DNA from: Ramlibacter monticola
GTDB taxonomy: Bacteria; Pseudomonadota; Gammaproteobacteria; Burkholderiales; Burkholderiaceae_C
Direction: 5' to 3'
Length of the DNA: 64,000 nucleotides
Assembly: GCF_016722785.1 (NCBI RefSeq)
Contig: NZ_JAEQNE010000001.1
Location: 806,001-870,000, forward strand
Shown: one piece after another, positions 52,543 through 62,747 of the stretch
How the letters are laid out: the number at the start of each line of letters is the position of its first letter
Position numbering within the stretch: position 1 is the stretch's first letter
Notes under the pieces: generated by a model
Seen by the model: only the letters and a program-made list of their open reading frames with translations
What the model was told of the DNA's origin: nothing
Database searches by the model: none
Program-made: the position numbers and the translations under genes

Positions 52543-52860
52543 ATGAGTCCCAAGGAGAACGTGGCCATCCACCAGCTGCTCGCGCTGCTGGAGGCGCGCT
52601 ACGCCATTCGGGTGCTCTGGGCCCTGCGCGACGGCCATCCCCAGACCTTCCGCCTGCTGCAGGACAGCGTCGGCGGCATCACGCCCAACACGCTCAACAC
52701 CCGCATCAAGGAACTGCGCGAGGCCGGCCTCATGCTGCACACGGGCGACGGTTACAGTGTCACTCCCAGCGGCGCGGACCTCCTGAAGCGCCTGAGCGAC
52801 CTGCAGCCTTTCGCAGCGCGCTGGGCCGCTGCCCAGGCGAAAAAGAAACTGCCCACCTGA
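52543..52860 (+). CDS. HxlR-like winged-helix regulator
   Basis: A 105-residue winged-helix protein: VAIHQLLALLEARYAIRVLWAL (helix 1), HPQTFRLLQDSVGGITPNTLNTRIKELREAGL (recognition region) and GDGYSVTPSGADLL (wing). The VGGITPNTLNTRIKEL pattern is that of HxlR proteins, although the usual N-terminal Cys is absent. Its stop overlaps the ATG of the FAH-family gene (TGATG), so the two are translationally coupled and it may regulate that gene. ATG at 52543 lies within a longer frame that lacks homology upstream. Confidence 0.82.
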   Translation: MSPKENVAIHQLLALLEARYAIRVLWALRDGHPQTFRLLQDSVGGITPNTLNTRIKELREAGLMLHTGDGYSVTPSGADLLKRLSDLQPFAARWAAAQAKKKLPT

Positions 52861-54026
52861 TGCAAGACTTCCTCAAGGCGACGCTGCCCGCCGATGCGCA
52901 GCAGGCCACCCTCGTCGGACGCGTTTGGATCGAAGGCCAGGGCCCGGTGCTGGTGCGCGCGGACGACCAGTCCCTCTACGACCTGTCGAAGCTCGCGCCG
53001 ACCTGCAGCGCCCTGCTCGAATTGCCCGACCCCGCGGCGGCCGTGCGCGCGCACGACGCACCGCGCCTCGCCTCGCTGCAGGAGGTCATCGCGAACAGCT
53101 CCGCCGACGCCCGCGTGGACGAGCGGCCGTGGCTTCTTGCGCCCTGCGACCTGCAGGCGATCAAGGCCTCGGGCGTCACCTTCGTCGCCTCGATGCTGGA
53201 GCGCGTGATCGAGGAGCAGGCGCGCGGCAACCCGGCGCTGGCGGAATCGGTGCGCAAGGAAGTGGTGGCCGTGATCGGCGACGACCTGTCCAAGGTCAAG
53301 CCCGGCTCGGCCGGGGCGATGCGGCTCAAGGACGTGCTGGTCGCGCGCAAGCTGTGGTCGCAGTACCTCGAGGTCGGCATCGGGCCCGACGCCGAGATCT
53401 TCACGAAGTCGCAGCCCATGAGCGCGGTGGGCACAGGCGCCGAGATCGGCATCCACCCGAAGAGCGAGTGGAACAACCCCGAGCCCGAGATCGTGCTGGT
53501 GGTCAACAGCCGCGGCGAGACCGTCGGCGCGACCCTCGGCAACGACGTCAACCTGCGCGACTTCGAGGGCCGCAGCGCGCTGCTCCTCGGCAAGGCCAAG
53601 GACAACAACGCGAGCTGCGCCATCGGTCCCTTCATCCGCCTGTTCGACGCGCAGTTCGGCATCGACGAAGTGCGGCAGGCCGAGCTCTCGATGAAGGTGA
53701 TCGGGCCGGAGGGTTTCCAGCTGGCCGGCTCCAGCAACATCTCCATGATCAGCCGCGACCCGCTGGACCTGGTCGGACACGCGATCGGCCCCAACCACCA
53801 GTACCCGGACGGGCTGGTGCTTTTCCTCGGGACCATGTTCGCGCCGACGCAGGACAGGCACGGGCCGGGACTCGGCTTCACGCACGTGGTCGGGGACGTC
53901 GTGGCCATCGCCACGCCCACGCTCGGTACACTGGTGAACCGCGTCAACACCAGCGACCGCATCGAGCCCTGGCGCTACGGCGCTTCCGCCCTGATGCGCG
54001 ACCTGGCGCGCCGCGGCCTCCTCTGA
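52860..54026 (+). CDS. Fumarylacetoacetase-fold (AraD1-like) enzyme
   Basis: A 388-residue protein whose C-terminal half has the FAH fold: metal and substrate motifs in [18 protein letters not shown] (the E-x-E pair), [15 protein letters not shown] and [18 protein letters not shown]. This pattern is that of AraD1-type 2-keto-3-deoxy-sugar-acid dehydratases and related hydrolases rather than of true fumarylacetoacetase. An N-terminal 120-residue domain precedes it. A sugar-acid or aromatic ring-cleavage product may be the substrate; no neighbour settles it. Coupled to the HxlR-like gene. Confidence 0.85.
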   Translation: MQDFLKATLPADAQQATLVGRVWIEGQGPVLVRADDQSLYDLSKLAPTCSALLELPDPAAAVRAHDAPRLASLQEVIANSSADARVDERPWLLAPCDLQAIKASGVTFVASMLERVIEEQARGNPALAESVRKEVVAVIGDDLSKVKPGSAGAMRLKDVLVARKLWSQYLEVGIGPDAEIFTKSQPMSAVGTGAEIGIHPKSEWNNPEPEIVLVVNSRGETVGATLGNDVNLRDFEGRSALLLGKAKDNNASCAIGPFIRLFDAQFGIDEVRQAELSMKVIGPEGFQLAGSSNISMISRDPLDLVGHAIGPNHQYPDGLVLFLGTMFAPTQDRHGPGLGFTHVVGDVVAIATPTLGTLVNRVNTSDRIEPWRYGASALMRDLARRGLL

Positions 54027-54048
54027 ACCCCTCCCGAAAGACAAGAAC

Positions 54049-54399
54049 ATGATCACCACCCCCAGCGGCCTGCAGTACGAAGACGAACTCTTAGGGCAAG
54101 GCCCCGAAGCCAGGTCCGGCCAGGACGTGCGCGTGCACTACACCGGCTGGCTGTTCAACAACGGCGTGCAGGGCGCGAAATTCGATTCGAGCCGCGACCG
54201 CAACGACCCGTTCGAGTTCTCGCTGGGCGCCGGCATGGTGATCCGCGGCTGGGACGAAGGCGTCGCCGGCATGAAGGTGGGCGGCAAGCGCACCCTGGTC
54301 ATCCCGCCGCAACTGGGCTACGGCGCCCGCGGCGCCGGCGGCGTGATCCCGCCCAACGCCACGCTGAAGTTCGACGTCGAATTGCTGTCGACTCGCTGA
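54049..54399 (+). CDS. FKBP-type peptidyl-prolyl cis-trans isomerase
   Basis: A 116-residue single-domain FKBP without signal peptide, so cytoplasmic. The active-site aromatic and acidic residues are visible in [44 protein letters not shown] and [24 protein letters not shown]. Precedes the chaperone locus but is separated from grpE by its own terminator (54450-54472). Confidence 0.94.
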   Translation: MITTPSGLQYEDELLGQGPEARSGQDVRVHYTGWLFNNGVQGAKFDSSRDRNDPFEFSLGAGMVIRGWDEGVAGMKVGGKRTLVIPPQLGYGARGAGGVIPPNATLKFDVELLSTR

Positions 54400-54449
54400 C
54401 GGCGGCACCGGCCGGGCAAGGCCCGCCCCCCCGCCCGCTGCCGACGGAC

Positions 54450-54472
54450 GGCCGAGTACCTCGGCCTTTTTT
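54450..54472 (+). terminator. Rho-independent terminator after the FKBP gene
   Basis: GGCCGAG-TAC-CTCGGCC followed directly by six T; seven-base GC-rich stem with a three-base loop. It ends the FKBP transcript 50 bases after its stop and isolates the heat-shock promoter of grpE. Confidence 0.88.
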
Positions 54473-54484
54473 GCGTCCGTTCGG

Positions 54485-54510
54485 CTTGAAATAACCCTCC
54501 CAGCCCCAAG
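54485..54510 (+). promoter_or_regulatory. Heat-shock (sigma-32) promoter of grpE
   Basis: CTTGAAA (54485-54491), 12-base spacer, CCCCAAG (54504-54510), about 38 bases before the grpE ATG. The -35 matches the sigma-32 consensus exactly and the -10 nearly (CCCCAT). No CIRCE (HrcA) repeat is seen. Confidence 0.75.
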
Positions 54511-54548
54511 TTCCAGCCGGTCCAGTCAGAGAACGAGTTTTTTCCGCC

Positions 54549-55136
54549 ATGTCCGACAAGAACATGCAATCCGAAGGCGAACAGCCCGCAAGCCCCGCTC
54601 CCGCTCCCGACCAGGCGGCCAACGACGCCGCCACGGCCAACGGCAACGCCGCCGCGGCCGCGCCCTCCGCCGAAGACGAGGACTGGCAGGAGCAGGTCGC
54701 CAAGCTCAGTGCCAGGAATGCCGAACTGGCCGACCAGTTCATGCGCGCCCAGGCCGAGATGCAGAACGTGCGCCGCCGCGCCGAGGACGAGATCGCCAAG
54801 GCCCGCAAGTTCGCCGTCGAGAGCTTCGCCGAGAGCCTGCTGCCGGTGGCCGACAGCCTCGAAGCCGGCCTCGCCCACCAGGGCGGCACCCCGGAGCAGA
54901 TCCGCGAGGGCGCCGAAGCCACGCTGCGCCAGCTGAAGGCGGCCCTGGAGCGCAACAAGGTGCTCGAGATCAATCCCGCCGCCGGCGCGAAATTCGATCC
55001 CCACCAGCACCAGGCCATTTCCATGGTGCCCGCCGACCAGGAGCCCAACACGGTCGTGACCGTGCTGCAGAAGGGCTATTCCATTGCCGACCGCATCCTG
55101 CGCCCCGCGCTCGTGATGGTGGCGGCGCCCAAATAA
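54549..55136 (+). CDS. grpE: Nucleotide exchange factor GrpE
   Basis: A 195-residue GrpE: acidic, Ala/Gln-rich disordered N-terminus, long coiled helix ([24 protein letters not shown]) and the beta-domain ending [24 protein letters not shown] and LRPALVMVA. It releases ADP from DnaK. First gene of the locus and preceded by a sigma-32-type promoter. Confidence 0.96.
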   Translation: MSDKNMQSEGEQPASPAPAPDQAANDAATANGNAAAAAPSAEDEDWQEQVAKLSARNAELADQFMRAQAEMQNVRRRAEDEIAKARKFAVESFAESLLPVADSLEAGLAHQGGTPEQIREGAEATLRQLKAALERNKVLEINPAAGAKFDPHQHQAISMVPADQEPNTVVTVLQKGYSIADRILRPALVMVAAPK

Positions 55137-55149
55137 GAGCTAGCACGGC

Positions 55150-55177
55150 CTTGAATCCGTAACAGTTATCCACAAGT
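55150..55177 (+). promoter_or_regulatory. Weak sigma-32-like element and DnaA box before dnaK
   Basis: CTTGAAT (55150-55156), 13 bases, CCACAAGT (55170-55177) resembles a second, poorer heat-shock promoter for dnaK. It overlaps TTATCCACA (55166-55174), which equals the consensus DnaA box exactly. Either could be fortuitous. Confidence 0.4.
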
Positions 55178-55229
55178 ACGCCACAGACTGATTCACAGCC
55201 CCCGCGGCCGGACAGAGCAAGGAGAAACA

Positions 55230-57172
<1,943 letters not shown>

Positions 57173-57176
<4 letters not shown>

Positions 57177-57200
57177 ACCGGACGCTGCGCGCCGGTTTAA
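57173..57200 (+). other. Perfect hairpin between dnaK and dnaJ
   Basis: TTAAACCGG-10-CCGGTTTAA, nine-base perfect arms overlapping the dnaK stop codon. There is no following T-run, so it may be an RNA processing or stability structure rather than a terminator. Confidence 0.6.
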
Positions 57201-57271
57201 CTCGCCGCGTTCGACTCTGACGCTTGCGCGCAGGTCAACGCGGCGTTGTTGCTCGTAGCACCCTCAGAACA

Positions 57272-58420
57272 ATGGCCACGAAACGCGATTACTACGAAGT
57301 CCTCGGCGTTCCCAAGAACGCCTCGGACGAAGAGATCAAGAAGGCTTATCGCAAGCTGGCGATGAAATACCACCCTGACCGCAACCAGGGGGACAGCGCC
57401 AAGGACGCGGAGGCGCGCTTCAAGGAGGCGAAGGAAGCCTACGAGATGCTGTCCGAAGCGGAGAAGCGGGCGGCCTACGACCAGTTCGGCCATGCCGGCG
57501 TGGACCCGAACATGCGCGGCGGCATGGGCGCCGGCGCGGAAGGCTTCGGCGGCTTCGCGGAGGCCTTCGGCGACATCTTCGGCGACATCTTCGGCCAGGC
57601 CCGCGCCGGCGGCGGCCGCGGCGGCCGCCAAGTCTATCGCGGCGCCGACCTGTCGTACGCGATGGAGGTCACCCTGGAGGAAGCGGCCAAGGGCAAGGAC
57701 GCCCAGATCCGCATCCCGTCCTGGGACGAGTGCGAGACCTGCCACGGCACCGGCGCCAAGCCCGGCACCCAGGCCAAGACCTGCACGACCTGCCACGGCG
57801 CGGGCGTGGTGCAGATGCGCCAGGGCTTCTTCAGCGTCCAGCAGACCTGCCCGCACTGCCACGGCAGCGGCAAGATCATCCCCGAGCCCTGCATGACCTG
57901 CCACGGCCAGGGCAGGGTGAAGAAGCAGAAGACGCTGGAAGTGAAGATCCCGGCTGGCATCGACGACGGCATGCGCATCCGCAGCGCCGGCAACGGCGAG
58001 CCGGGCACCAACGGCGGGCCCCCGGGCGACCTGTTCATCGAGATCCGGCTGAAGAAGCACGCGATCTTCGAGCGCGACGGCGACGACCTGCACTGCGTGG
58101 TGCCGGTGAGCATCGCGCGGGCCGCCCTGGGCGGCGAGATCGAGGTGCCGACGCTCGACGGCAAGGCCGCGATCGACATCCCGGAAGGCACCCAGGCGGG
58201 CAAGCAGTTCCGCCTGCGCGCCAAGGGCATCAAGGGCGTGCGTTCCAACTATCCGGGCGACCTGTACTGCCACATCGCGGTGGAGGTGCCGGTGAAGCTG
58301 ACCGAGCACCAGCGCAAGCTGCTGCGCGAGCTGGACGAGTCGATCCGCAAGGGCGGCGCCAAGCACTCGCCCAACGAGGAATCGTGGGCGGACAAGCTCA
58401 AGGGGTTCTTCAACGCGTGA
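57272..58420 (+). CDS. dnaJ: Chaperone DnaJ (Hsp40)
   Basis: A 382-residue type I DnaJ. J domain with HPD in [11 protein letters not shown], Gly/Phe-rich stretch ([21 protein letters not shown]), zinc domain of four CxxCxGxG repeats ([32 protein letters not shown]), then the substrate-binding C-terminal domains. The ATG at 57272 gives the standard [12 protein letters not shown] start. Lies 95 bases after dnaK, past a hairpin. Confidence 0.97.
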   Translation: MATKRDYYEVLGVPKNASDEEIKKAYRKLAMKYHPDRNQGDSAKDAEARFKEAKEAYEMLSEAEKRAAYDQFGHAGVDPNMRGGMGAGAEGFGGFAEAFGDIFGDIFGQARAGGGRGGRQVYRGADLSYAMEVTLEEAAKGKDAQIRIPSWDECETCHGTGAKPGTQAKTCTTCHGAGVVQMRQGFFSVQQTCPHCHGSGKIIPEPCMTCHGQGRVKKQKTLEVKIPAGIDDGMRIRSAGNGEPGTNGGPPGDLFIEIRLKKHAIFERDGDDLHCVVPVSIARAALGGEIEVPTLDGKAAIDIPEGTQAGKQFRLRAKGIKGVRSNYPGDLYCHIAVEVPVKLTEHQRKLLRELDESIRKGGAKHSPNEESWADKLKGFFNA

Positions 58421-58446
58421 GCGGCGGCGTCCCCGCGCGGCAAGTG

Positions 58447-58476
58447 ACGTCATCCCCCGCGAAGGCGGGGACCCGG
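58447..58476. repeat. Short REP-like palindrome after dnaJ
   Basis: GTCATCCCCCGC-GAA-GGCGGGGACC, a member of the GTCATxCCCGCGAAGGCGGG class of short palindromes common between genes of proteobacteria. Directly followed by the dnaJ terminator. Confidence 0.65.
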
Positions 58477-58505
58477 AAAGGCGGCCAAGGGCCGCCTTTC
58501 TTTTT
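58477..58505 (+). terminator. Rho-independent terminator after dnaJ
   Basis: AAAGGCGGCC-AAG-GGCCGCCTTT, ten-base perfect stem, followed by CTTTTTG. Located 57 bases after the dnaJ stop. Confidence 0.88.
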
Positions 58506-58575
58506 GTCGCCCCAAAGGCACACCCCGGTGCGCCCCGGGTGCCGGGCCGCGCAGCCGCGGGCGACAATGCAGAGC

Positions 58576-59124
58576 ATGGCCCTGAAGCTCTTTCGCAGCA
58601 CAGGTTATTCCTCCCTGTTGATGCCGGACGAGTCCCGCGCGGCCACCCATCCTTCGTGGCTGGTGCTGGGCGCGAGCCTCTGGCTGGGGCTGGTCTGCAA
58701 CGTGGGCGTCTGGCGCCTGCTGGACGGCACCGCGCCCGACGTGCGCACCGCCCTCGCCTCCATCCTCCTGATGGCCGGCGCCAACGGCCTGTTCCTCAGC
58801 CTGCTCGGCTGGCGGCGCACGACTCGCCTTGCCGTCACGCTCGCACTGCTGGTCGGCGCCTTGGCGGCCTGCGGCCTCTGGAGCCAGCAACTGCCGATCG
58901 ATTCCCTGTGGCACGGCACCTCGCGATTCGTGCTGCCGGCCTGGGCCAGCCTGTTGCGCTGGCAGGTCCTGCTGCTGATCCTGGTGCTGGCCGTGGTGCC
59001 GATCGTCTGGGTCTGGAACCACTCGCCGCGACGCCTTTCGGGGCCCGCACAGCTCAGGGCCAACCTGGCCACCGCGCTGCTCTCCGGCATCGTCTTCGTC
59101 GCCGGCCTGCTGGCCGTCGACTGA
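58576..59124 (+). CDS. Membrane protein resembling the EptA N-terminal membrane domain only
   Basis: A 182-residue protein with about five membrane segments (near residues 28-47, 58-77, 84-101, 128-148, 162-181). LWLGLVCNVGVWRLL and the RWQVLLLILVLAVVPIVWVWNHSPRR stretch resemble the N-terminal membrane domain of lipid A phosphoethanolamine transferases, but the frame stops at the end of the fifth segment, where the periplasmic sulfatase-like domain should begin. No remnant of that domain follows, because the next gene on the minus strand starts its 3' end 18 bases later. ATG at 58567 would add three residues; GACAAT at 58563-58568 may be the -10. Confidence 0.7.
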   Translation: MALKLFRSTGYSSLLMPDESRAATHPSWLVLGASLWLGLVCNVGVWRLLDGTAPDVRTALASILLMAGANGLFLSLLGWRRTTRLAVTLALLVGALAACGLWSQQLPIDSLWHGTSRFVLPAWASLLRWQVLLLILVLAVVPIVWVWNHSPRRLSGPAQLRANLATALLSGIVFVAGLLAVD

Positions 59125-59142
59125 AGCGTTTCGCGCTCCGTC

Positions 59143-60258
59143 TCAGAACAGGCTGCCCTGCCCGTCGCGCGCAGGCGGCCGGAACAGGTCGGTCCTGAAA
59201 TCCACCTTCTTCGCATTGAAGCCGATGCGGGCCACTGCCTTGCGGAAGCGCTGCGCGATCAGGTCGGCCCAGGCCCCGGAGCCTTTCATGCGCGTGGCGA
59301 AGTCGCTGTCGTAGTCCTTGCCGCCGCGCATTTCCTGGATGCGGTGCATCACGCGCTGCGCCCGCCCGGGGTAGTGCATCTCCAGCCACTGGCGGAACAG
59401 GGGCGCGACCTCCCAGGGCAGCCGCAGCACGTGGTAGAAGGCCTCGCGGGCCCCGGCCTCCCAGGCCGCCTCCAGCACCTGCTCCATGTCGTCGTTAAGA
59501 AAGGGGATCTGCGGCGCCAGGCTCACCCCGCAGGGAATGCCGTGCTCGGCCAGCGTGCGCAGCACGCGCAGGCGCCGGTGCGGCGCCGCGGCCCGCGGCT
59601 CCAGCCGGCGCGCCAGTTCGGCGTCGAGCGTGGTGATGGTGACGTACACGGCCGCCAGCGCCTGCTGCGCCATCGGCGCGATCAGGTCCAGGTCACGCTC
59701 GACACCGCTGGACTTGGTCACCAGCGCGAAGGGGTGGCGCGTCTCGTGCATCAGCTCGATCACCGACCGGGTGAGCCGCAGCTCCCGCTCGACCGGCTGG
59801 TAGCAGTCGGTCGCGGTGCCGATCGCGATCAGCTCGGGGCGGTGGGAGCGGCGCGCGAGTTCGCCGCGCAGCAGCTCCGCCGCGTTCCGCTTGGCGATGA
59901 TCTTGGTCTCGAAGTCCAGGCCCGGCGAGAGATTCAGGTAGCTGTGGGTCGGCCGCGCGTAGCAGTAGATGCAGCCGTGCTCGCAACCCCGGTACGGATT
60001 GATCGACAGGTTGAAGTAGATGTCGGGGGAGTCGTTGCTGGTGATGAGGCTCTTCGCCGTTTCCCAGATCACCTCGGTGCGCGGCACGGCGGTCGCCTCC
60101 TCCCCGTCCGCCGTTTCCCAGCCGTCGTCGAAGGCTTCGCGGCTGTCGCGCTCGAAGCGGTGCGGGAAGCGGCTGGCAGTCCCGCGGCCCTTGATGGCGG
60201 CCAGCGGCACCCGCACCTCGGCCACGGTATTCGCGGTGCTGCGGTCCACACTGTTCAT
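59143..60258 (-). CDS. Radical SAM protein, PA0069 / spore-photoproduct-lyase-related
   Basis: A 371-residue radical SAM protein of the COG1533 (SplB-like) group. The cluster motif is in NPYRGCEHGCIYCYARP (CxxxCxxC, about residues 100-107); GTATDCYQPVE and a central VTITTLDAELARRLEPRAAAP stretch are typical of PA0069-like proteins. Reaction unknown; a nucleic-acid or DNA-repair role is suggested by its relation to spore photoproduct lyase. The start codon (60256-60258) lies inside a LexA-type box, which argues for SOS control. A longer reading to 60300 would place the box within the coding region and is less likely. Confidence 0.9.
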   Translation of the reverse strand: MNSVDRSTANTVAEVRVPLAAIKGRGTASRFPHRFERDSREAFDDGWETADGEEATAVPRTEVIWETAKSLITSNDSPDIYFNLSINPYRGCEHGCIYCYARPTHSYLNLSPGLDFETKIIAKRNAAELLRGELARRSHRPELIAIGTATDCYQPVERELRLTRSVIELMHETRHPFALVTKSSGVERDLDLIAPMAQQALAAVYVTITTLDAELARRLEPRAAAPHRRLRVLRTLAEHGIPCGVSLAPQIPFLNDDMEQVLEAAWEAGAREAFYHVLRLPWEVAPLFRQWLEMHYPGRAQRVMHRIQEMRGGKDYDSDFATRMKGSGAWADLIAQRFRKAVARIGFNAKKVDFRTDLFRPPARDGQGSLF

Positions 60259-60266
60259 GCATACAG
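60251..60266. promoter_or_regulatory. LexA box (CTGT-N8-ACAG)
   Basis: CTGTTCATGCATACAG, with flanking A and T giving ACTGT...ACAGT, an exact match to the proteobacterial SOS consensus. It overlaps the radical SAM start codon, so LexA would block initiation of this gene. Confidence 0.75.
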
Positions 60267-60313
60267 TATGACGCAGATCAAAGGACCGCGAGGCGGCCAA
60301 GGTGTAACGGTCG

Positions 60314-61261
60314 TCAGGGCAAGGGCATCCCGCGCCTCGCCATCACCTCGCGCAGGCGGTCGGGGTAGTCGGTGATGAGCCCGTCCACGCCCCAGCCGAT
60401 CAGGCGATCCATGAGCGCGGGATCGTTGACCGTCCACGGGATCACCCGCAGGCCCAGCGCGTGGGCTTCCGCGACCAGCGCTTCGGTCAAGGCGCCCGCA
60501 TTGGGCGACCACGCGGTGCCGCCCGCGGCCTTGACCATGCGCGGCACGCTGCCGTGCTCGGCCAGCCGGAACCCGGCGGTCCAGGCCGCGTCGCGGGTGT
60601 TGTCGTTGCTGGTGCTCTGCACGGTGAGGTACACGGTCGGGATCGCGGGCTCCAGCTTCTGCACCAGCTGCAGGGTGCGCCAGTCGAAGCTCTGGATCGT
60701 CACGCGCGCGCCCACGCCCGCATTGCGGATCGCCTTCAGCAGCGCCTGCGTCAGCGCCTCCGGGGCCAGCGTGTCGTCCGGCTGGCCGGGCGAAATCTTG
60801 GTCTCGATGTTGAAGCGCACGCGCGTCGCCCCGCGCGTCTTCGCGAGTTCGAACACCTGCGCGAGCGTGGGGACGCGGGTGCCATCCACCGGCTGCTGGG
60901 TCTCGAAGGTCTTCGCGTACGCCGTGCCCGGCTGGATGCGGCCGACGTCGTGGGCCTGCAACTGCGCCAGCGTGAGGGAACGGATCAGGGGCCCCCGGCC
61001 CGCCGGCAGCCACTGCCCGCTGGCGTCGCGCGTGATCGCCGGGTTCAGGAAGGGATCGTGGGAAACCACCACCACGCCGTCGAGCGTGACGCCGATGTCC
61101 AGCTCCAGCGTGTCCACGCCGAGCTCCAGGGCGTGGGCGAAGGCCGGCAGCGTGTTTTCCGGCCGCAGCCCGCGGGCGCCGCGATGGCCCTGGAGGTCGA
61201 AGGCGAGGCAGGCGCCGGCGCAGGCCAGCGCGCCAGCGCAGAGCAGGATGCGGCGCAGCAT
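60314..61261 (-). CDS. glpQ: Exported glycerophosphodiester phosphodiesterase
   Basis: A 315-residue GDPD. A signal peptide (RRILLCAGALACAGACLA) precedes the catalytic start DLQGHRGARGLRPENTLPAF (H, R, E, N), ELDIGVTLDGVVVVSHDP and FNIETKIS. It hydrolyses deacylated phospholipids to glycerol-3-phosphate and an alcohol in the periplasm. The Cys residues at the end of the signal (GACLAF) do not form a convincing lipobox. Divergent from the bd oxidase genes. Confidence 0.92.
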   Translation of the reverse strand: MLRRILLCAGALACAGACLAFDLQGHRGARGLRPENTLPAFAHALELGVDTLELDIGVTLDGVVVVSHDPFLNPAITRDASGQWLPAGRGPLIRSLTLAQLQAHDVGRIQPGTAYAKTFETQQPVDGTRVPTLAQVFELAKTRGATRVRFNIETKISPGQPDDTLAPEALTQALLKAIRNAGVGARVTIQSFDWRTLQLVQKLEPAIPTVYLTVQSTSNDNTRDAAWTAGFRLAEHGSVPRMVKAAGGTAWSPNAGALTEALVAEAHALGLRVIPWTVNDPALMDRLIGWGVDGLITDYPDRLREVMARRGMPLP

Positions 61262-61347
61262 GCGCGCATTCTGCCGTGGCGGCGCCCCCGCGCCGGGCGC
61301 CGCTTCGGTATGGTCCCTTTCTTCCCCCCCGCGAATCCGGAGCCGAG

Positions 61348-62736
61348 ATGGACACGCTGATGCTTTCCCGCCTGCAGTTCGCCGCCAACATCGCGTTCCA
61401 CATCCTCTTTCCCACCATCAACATCGCGCTGTGCTGGTTCCTCCTGTACTTCCGGCTGCGGCACGGCGCGGCGAAGGGCACGGCCGCCGCGCGCCACTGG
61501 GAAGAGGCGTATTACCTCTGGACCAAGGTGTTCGCCCTCAGCTTCGCGCTCGGCGTCGTGTCCGGCATCACCATGAGCTTCCAGTTCGGCACCAACTGGC
61601 CCGGCTACATGGAGCGGGTGGGCAACATCGCGGGCCCGCTGCTCGGCTACGAGGTGCTCACCGCCTTCTTCCTGGAGGCGACCTTCCTCGGCATCATGCT
61701 GTTCGGCCGCGGCCGCGTGTCCGAGCGGGTGCACCTGCTCGCGACGCTGATGGTGGCGCTCGGCACCACGCTCTCGGCGTTCTGGATCCTGAGCCTCAAC
61801 TCCTGGATGCAGACGCCCGCCGGCTTCGAGGTGGTCGACGGCCGCTACCACGCGCGGGACTGGCTGGCGATCCTGTTCAATCCCTCGTTCCCGTACCGGC
61901 TCGCGCACAAGCTGCTCGCGTCCGCCCTCACCGCGTCCTTCCTCGTCGCGGGGCTGTCGGCGTGGCAGCTGCTGCGCGGCACCGACAACGGCGGCTCCCG
62001 GCTGGCGCTGCGCACCGGCGTGGTGGGCGCCGCGATCGCGATCCCGCTGCAGATCGTGGCCGGCGACATGCACGGCCTCAACACGCTGCAGCACCAGCCC
62101 GCCAAGATCGCGGCCATCGAGGCGATCTGGCAGACGGAAAAGGCCGCGCCGCTGACGCTGGTGGGCTGGCCGGACGAGGCGGCGCGCCGCACGCACTTCG
62201 CGCTGCAGGTGCCGGGGCTGGCCAGCCTGATCCTGGCGCACGATCCGGACGCGGAACTCCAGGGGCTGAATGAATTCCCCGACGCGCATCCGCCGGTGGC
62301 GCCCGTGTTCTGGGGCTTCCGCATCATGGTCGGCATGGGGCTGCTGATGCTGGCGGTAGCCTGGTGGTCGGCCTGGACGCTGTGGCGAGGGCGGCGCGAG
62401 ATTTCGGCCGGCCGCCTCGCGCTCTCCCGCACCCAGCTGCGCCTGCTGGCCGCGATGACCTTCGCCGGCTGGATCGCCACCCTCGCGGGCTGGATCGTCA
62501 CCGAAGTGGGCCGGCAACCCTTCCTCGTCTACGGGCAGCTGCGCACCGCGGAGCTCGTCGCGCGCCATCCGCCGGGCATGGTGCTGTCCACGCTGATCGC
62601 CTACCTCGCCACCTATGTCTTCCTGCTCGCGGCCTACGTGCTGGTGCTGATGTACATGGCGGAGCATCCCGCGATGCCCACCGCGCAGACGCCGCAAAGC
62701 CCCAAGGCCGCCGAGCCCGTGGGCGGCCCCGCCTGA
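61348..62736 (+). CDS. cydA: Cytochrome bd-type (cyanide-insensitive) oxidase subunit I
   Basis: A 462-residue quinol oxidase subunit. Haem-ligand regions: NIAFHILFPTINIAL (His), FFLEATFLGIMLFG (Glu pair area), LAHKLLASALTAS (His), and the quinol-site GRQPFLVYGQLRT, equivalent to the GRQPW motif. The Q loop is short, which is the CioA feature. It couples quinol oxidation to O2 reduction with high affinity and resistance to cyanide. ATG at 61348 in GAGATGG; longer reading is not conserved. Confidence 0.92.
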   Translation: MDTLMLSRLQFAANIAFHILFPTINIALCWFLLYFRLRHGAAKGTAAARHWEEAYYLWTKVFALSFALGVVSGITMSFQFGTNWPGYMERVGNIAGPLLGYEVLTAFFLEATFLGIMLFGRGRVSERVHLLATLMVALGTTLSAFWILSLNSWMQTPAGFEVVDGRYHARDWLAILFNPSFPYRLAHKLLASALTASFLVAGLSAWQLLRGTDNGGSRLALRTGVVGAAIAIPLQIVAGDMHGLNTLQHQPAKIAAIEAIWQTEKAAPLTLVGWPDEAARRTHFALQVPGLASLILAHDPDAELQGLNEFPDAHPPVAPVFWGFRIMVGMGLLMLAVAWWSAWTLWRGRREISAGRLALSRTQLRLLAAMTFAGWIATLAGWIVTEVGRQPFLVYGQLRTAELVARHPPGMVLSTLIAYLATYVFLLAAYVLVLMYMAEHPAMPTAQTPQSPKAAEPVGGPA

Positions 62737-62747
62737 AGGAGCGCGCC

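Noticed and set aside
61262-61347. FNR/Anr box in front of the bd oxidase genes
   Set aside because: No TTGAT-N4-ATCAA-like sequence is present in the short upstream region.
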